Below are positions 61,843-64,000 of a stretch of DNA of 64,000 nucleotides, one piece after another; position 1 is the stretch's first letter; each line of letters starts with the position of its first letter. The notes under the pieces were generated by a model, which saw only the letters and a program-made list of their open reading frames with translations, ran no database searches and was not told the DNA's origin. Source of the DNA: DATDAH01 sp963823495 (lineage in GTDB: Bacteria; Actinomycetota; Acidimicrobiia; Acidimicrobiales; DATDAH01); the NCBI GenBank assembly GCA_963823495.1, contig CAWGLV010000001.1, positions 1,736,001 through 1,800,000 of the forward strand. Direction: 5' to 3'. The position numbers and the translations under genes are program-made.

Positions 61843-62679
61843 TCAGCTCGGATCGGTGGTGCCCGGGGTGGTCGCCGCGGGCGGCGGGGTGGCCTCGAAG
61901 TCCGGCACCCGGGCGAGGACGCCGGTCACGAATCGACGCAGGCGGAGGTCCCAGTTGGCGTCGCTCGGCTCGGTGCGGTCGAGGTAGTAGGTGGCGATGG
62001 TGTCGGCGTGGTCCCCGCCCGTCACGTCCAGCAGATGGCCGACGTGGGCCGCCATCAGCTCGATGTTGCCCTCGGGGGAGCGGGGATCGACGGTCGCGGT
62101 CCCGGCGATGAGCTCCTCGTTGATCCACGACAGCAGGTTCGGGTCGATGCGCCCGATGCCCATGTCACCGTCGCCGTTCACCGACGCGTTGTCCCAACTC
62201 GAGATGGTCCAGGCCAGCGACTCGAGCAGCGCGGTCGGGACCCCGTACTCCTCGGCCAGGCGATCGAAGAGCGGGGCCTGTTGGGCCACGACGGGATCGG
62301 CCACCAGCCGCTCGGGCCACTCGTGGCCGTCGACGGGGATCGGGGGGATCTCGAGGACCTCACCTGGCTCGAGGGAGTCCGAGAGCTCCATGCCGAGGGC
62401 GTCGAGGAGGTCGTCCACCGGGATGCCGTGGAGGTCGGCGACCGCAGTCAGGGTGTCGCCGGTGCGCACGGTGTACCGCGACGGGGCGTTGCGATCCCTC
62501 GGGGAGTCGCCGGAGCCGGTCTCGTGGGGGCGGAGGACGACGAGTGCGGCGATGGCCACCACGGTCGTGAGGGCCGCGGCTGCCAGCACGCGACCCGACG
62601 GCCTGGCGCGTTGCGTCGGCGTCGGGACCACAGGAGGACGGAGCGGGCCCTGGCCGACCGACGGGGGAGTGTCGGTCAC
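61843..62679 (-). CDS. LysM-domain membrane protein with lysozyme-like domain
   Basis: About 278 residues. N-terminal cytoplasmic Pro-rich part, membrane helix (~30-50), a LysM repeat YTVRTGDTLTAVADLHGIPVDDLLDALG (~70-115, read in parts) for peptidoglycan binding, then a helical domain with YGVPTALLESLAWTISSWDN, DMGIGRIDPNLL, typical of SLT-like transglycosylases (Glu in LLES). Ends in a Thr/Pro tail. GTG 62679 chosen for the GGGGT 8 bases upstream; ATG 62730 also possible. Confidence 0.78.
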   Translation of the reverse strand: MTDTPPSVGQGPLRPPVVPTPTQRARPSGRVLAAAALTTVVAIAALVVLRPHETGSGDSPRDRNAPSRYTVRTGDTLTAVADLHGIPVDDLLDALGMELSDSLEPGEVLEIPPIPVDGHEWPERLVADPVVAQQAPLFDRLAEEYGVPTALLESLAWTISSWDNASVNGDGDMGIGRIDPNLLSWINEELIAGTATVDPRSPEGNIELMAAHVGHLLDVTGGDHADTIATYYLDRTEPSDANWDLRLRRFVTGVLARVPDFEATPPPAATTPGTTDPS

Positions 62680-62768
62680 AGAGATGACCCCAGGATGGAG
62701 TCGGTTCCCCCGAGTGTCAACGCGACCCACGACCGTCGGTGGTTCTCGCTCATTCTCATAACAGCAGG

Positions 62769-62774
62769 TAGGGT
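62769..62774 (+). promoter_or_regulatory. TANNNT -10 box (TAGGGT), leaderless
   Basis: TAGGGT ends 8 bases before ATG 62783. The AT-rich TTCTCGCTCATTCTCATAA just upstream (62741-62759) could be a Fur/Zur operator but the match is weak. Confidence 0.45.
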
Positions 62775-62782
62775 GGGAACCG

Positions 62783-63220
62783 ATGGGAACCGACCTCCAG
62801 ACCTCGGTGGCCGATCGCCTGCGCGAGTGGGACCAGCGTTACACCAAGGGTCGACGGGCCCTCGTCGACGTGCTGGAGGCCGCGACCCGGCCACTCACGA
62901 TCCAGGAGATCCTCGGCCGCGACAAGGCCCTGGCCCAGAGCTCGGCCTACCGCAACCTGGTGATCCTGGAACAGGCCGGGGTGGTGCACCGGGTGCTGAG
63001 CACCGACGACTTCGCCCGCTTCGAGCTGGCCGAGGACCTGACCGACCACCATCACCACCACCTGATCTGTTCCCAGTGCGGCCAGGTCGCCGACTTCACC
63101 GTCGCCCCCGAGGTCGAGGAGGCCCTCGGCCTCGCCCTCGGGCGGGCCGCCGCCGCCGCCGGCTTCCTCGCCCACGACCACCGGCTCGACCTCATCGGGC
63201 AGTGCCGCCGGTGCGCCTAG
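62783..63220 (+). CDS. Fur/Zur-family metal regulator
   Basis: 145 residues. Winged helix with YTKGRRALVDVLEAATRPLT and SAYRNLVILEQAGVV (recognition helix ~50-62); metal domain with DDFARFELAED, DHHHHHLICSQCGQV (HHHHH and CxxC) and a C-terminal CRRC giving the structural zinc. The HHHHHLIC pattern with adjacent zinc-type ABC ATPase (63496) favours Zur over Fur. Represses metal-uptake genes when zinc-bound. Confidence 0.88.
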   Translation: MGTDLQTSVADRLREWDQRYTKGRRALVDVLEAATRPLTIQEILGRDKALAQSSAYRNLVILEQAGVVHRVLSTDDFARFELAEDLTDHHHHHLICSQCGQVADFTVAPEVEEALGLALGRAAAAAGFLAHDHRLDLIGQCRRCA

Positions 63221-63257
63221 GGCCGCGGGCCCGGTAGGTCGATCCCCCGCCGACCGG

Positions 63258-63263
63258 TACCCT
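63258..63263 (+). promoter_or_regulatory. TANNNT -10 box (TACCCT), leaderless bL37 promoter
   Basis: TACCCT ends 7 bases before ATG 63271. Confidence 0.6.
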
Positions 63264-63270
63264 GCCGGTC

Positions 63271-63360
63271 ATGTCGAAGCGCACCCAGAAGCGACGCCTG
63301 CGCGCCCGCCGCAAGAAGGCGAATCACGGCCGCAAGCCCAACGCCGGTCGCAAGCGCTAG
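63271..63360 (+). CDS. 50S ribosomal protein bL37
   Basis: A 29-residue, extremely basic protein (MSKRTQKRRLRARRKK start) with KKANHGRKPNAG at its C-terminal half, matching the KANHGKRPNA core of mycobacterial bL37, a small large-subunit protein found in actinobacteria. Seven-base spacing from the -10 box supports a leaderless start. A short CAGCC-TTC-GGCTG hairpin follows the stop (63362-63374). Location beside a Zur-like gene recalls zinc-linked ribosomal protein genes, though this protein has no Cys. Confidence 0.82.
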   Translation: MSKRTQKRRLRARRKKANHGRKPNAGRKR

Positions 63361-63495
63361 TCAGCCTTCGGCTGCTGAACGGCTCGGTCGCCCAACGGGC
63401 GGCTGGCTGCTGGGCCACGGCGGTTTCGACGGCGGGGGCCGGAGGCTCGCCGGGGCCCGCGATCCCGACCCCCCGGTGCACGCCGGCCGCCCGGG

Positions 63496-64000
63496 TCAGT
63501 TGGGGTGGTGGTGGGTGGAATCGTCGAGGAGCAGGGCCTGCTCGCCGAAGCGGAAGACCATCGGGCCGTAGGCGGCGGACAGGTTGGTCTCGGTCAGCAC
63601 CGCCCGTGGTGTCCCCTCGGCCACGACGCGCCCGGCCAGCAGGAGCAGGTGGTCCGCGGCGGCGGCGTCGGCCAGGCTGTGGGTGCTGGCCACCACGGTG
63701 TGGCCCGCCGCCCGTTCCTGGTCGATGACGGCCACGATGCGCTCCTGGGACGGCAGGTCCAGGCCGGTCAGGGGTTCGTCGAGCAGCAACAGGGGTGCGT
63801 CCTGGGCCAGCGCCTGGGCCACCAGCACCCGTTGGCGTTCGCCACCGGAGAGCGAGCCGAGTTGGCGCCCGGCGAGATGGCCCACATCGAGGCGGGCCAT
63901 CGCCTCGGCCACCGCTGATCGGTCCCCCGCGGTCAGTCGCCGCCAGGGCCCACGCCGGGCATAGCAGCCCATCGTCACGACCTCGATCGCGGAGATGGGC
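63496..64000 (-). CDS. Zinc/manganese-type ABC importer ATPase (5' partial)
   Basis: C-terminal part of an ABC ATPase; the frame is open to the window edge, so Walker A is missing. Visible: SAIEVVTMGCYARRG (Q-loop-following region typical of ZnuC/MntB), LGSLSGGERQRVLVAQAL signature, PLLLLDEPLTGLD Walker B, VASTHSLADAA H-loop. C-terminal STHHHPN tail could bind metal. With the Zur-like regulator it suggests a zinc uptake cluster extending beyond the window. Confidence 0.88.
   Translation of the reverse strand, partial: PISAIEVVTMGCYARRGPWRRLTAGDRSAVAEAMARLDVGHLAGRQLGSLSGGERQRVLVAQALAQDAPLLLLDEPLTGLDLPSQERIVAVIDQERAAGHTVVASTHSLADAAAADHLLLLAGRVVAEGTPRAVLTETNLSAAYGPMVFRFGEQALLLDDSTHHHPN

Noticed and set aside
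62741..62759. Fur/Zur box upstream of the Fur-family gene
   Set aside because: TTCTCGCTCATTCTCATAA is AT-richer than its surroundings, but dyad symmetry is poor; not enough to annotate as an operator.

Overview
High-GC DNA (roughly 70% G+C by eye) with GTG/TTG starts, TANNNT -10 boxes placed 6-8 bases before start codons, an actinobacterial-type bL37 ribosomal protein gene, many acyl-CoA dehydrogenases and crotonases, and 3Fe-4S ferredoxins beside P450-type genes. This points to an actinobacterium; an Acidimicrobiia-like lineage is my inference, not proven. No rRNA, tRNA, CRISPR array, IS element or prophage was recognised. No gene-free stretch exceeds 300 bases; the larger gaps are described under repeats, terminators and promoters.

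Layout. 1-13.5 kb: lipid/xenobiotic acyl-CoA metabolism (partial amidohydrolase, P450 with ferredoxin, two-domain acyl-CoA dehydrogenase, PTE-like hydrolase, acyl-CoA ligase, DUF35 protein, crotonase, thiolase-like protein, SDR). 13.5-21 kb: cell-surface and exported proteins (Thr-tailed membrane protein, two trypsin-like proteases of which one is frameshifted, lipoproteins, fasciclin protein), an acyl-CoA dehydrogenase and a CASTOR/POLLUX-like channel. 21-30.5 kb: esterase, zinc alcohol dehydrogenase, ferredoxin and ferredoxin reductase, YhhN protein, phosphoesterase, M1 aminopeptidase. 30.5-39.4 kb: adenosine kinase, crotonases, purine nucleoside phosphorylase, queuosine-salvage (DUF2419) protein, NDT-like protein, PGM2-like phosphosugar mutase. 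39.5-42.3 kb: transsulfuration pair. 42.3-48.4 kb: a complete bacterial microcompartment (BMC) operon. 48.5-54.9 kb: DUF1214 protein, HAD hydrolase, pseudouridine kinase (frameshifted) and PsuG, adenosine deaminase, PhyH-like oxygenase. 55-61.7 kb: thymidine phosphorylase, cytidine deaminase and a BMP/PnrA-type nucleoside ABC importer. 61.8-64 kb: LysM protein, Fur/Zur regulator, bL37, partial zinc-type ABC ATPase.

The most interesting system is the minus-strand BMC operon: upp, an RpiB-like protein, DeoC, double-stacking BMC-T, BMC-H, BMC-P, acylating aldehyde dehydrogenase, BMC-T, BMC-P, BMC-P. All three cargo enzymes carry N-terminal amphipathic helices like encapsulation peptides. It lies within a roughly 30-kb neighbourhood containing nearly everything needed to import nucleosides (BMP ABC system), deaminate them (ADA, CDD), phosphorolyse them (PNP, DeoA), isomerise the sugar 1-phosphate (PGM2-like mutase), and release ribose-5-P from pseudouridine and queuosine nucleotides (PsuK/PsuG, Qng1-like). 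Proposed flow: nucleosides to (deoxy)ribose-1-P to deoxyribose-5-P, then inside the shell DeoC gives glyceraldehyde-3-P and acetaldehyde, which the aldehyde dehydrogenase converts to acetyl-CoA. The RpiB-like member lacks the usual catalytic Cys, so its reaction is open.

A second theme is gene expression: about twenty starts have TANNNT 6-8 bases upstream, implying leaderless transcripts, including divergent pairs with overlapping -10 boxes. Several genes show frameshifts or an internal deletion (8.6, 14.2, 31.6, 50.4 kb), which may be real decay or assembly indels.
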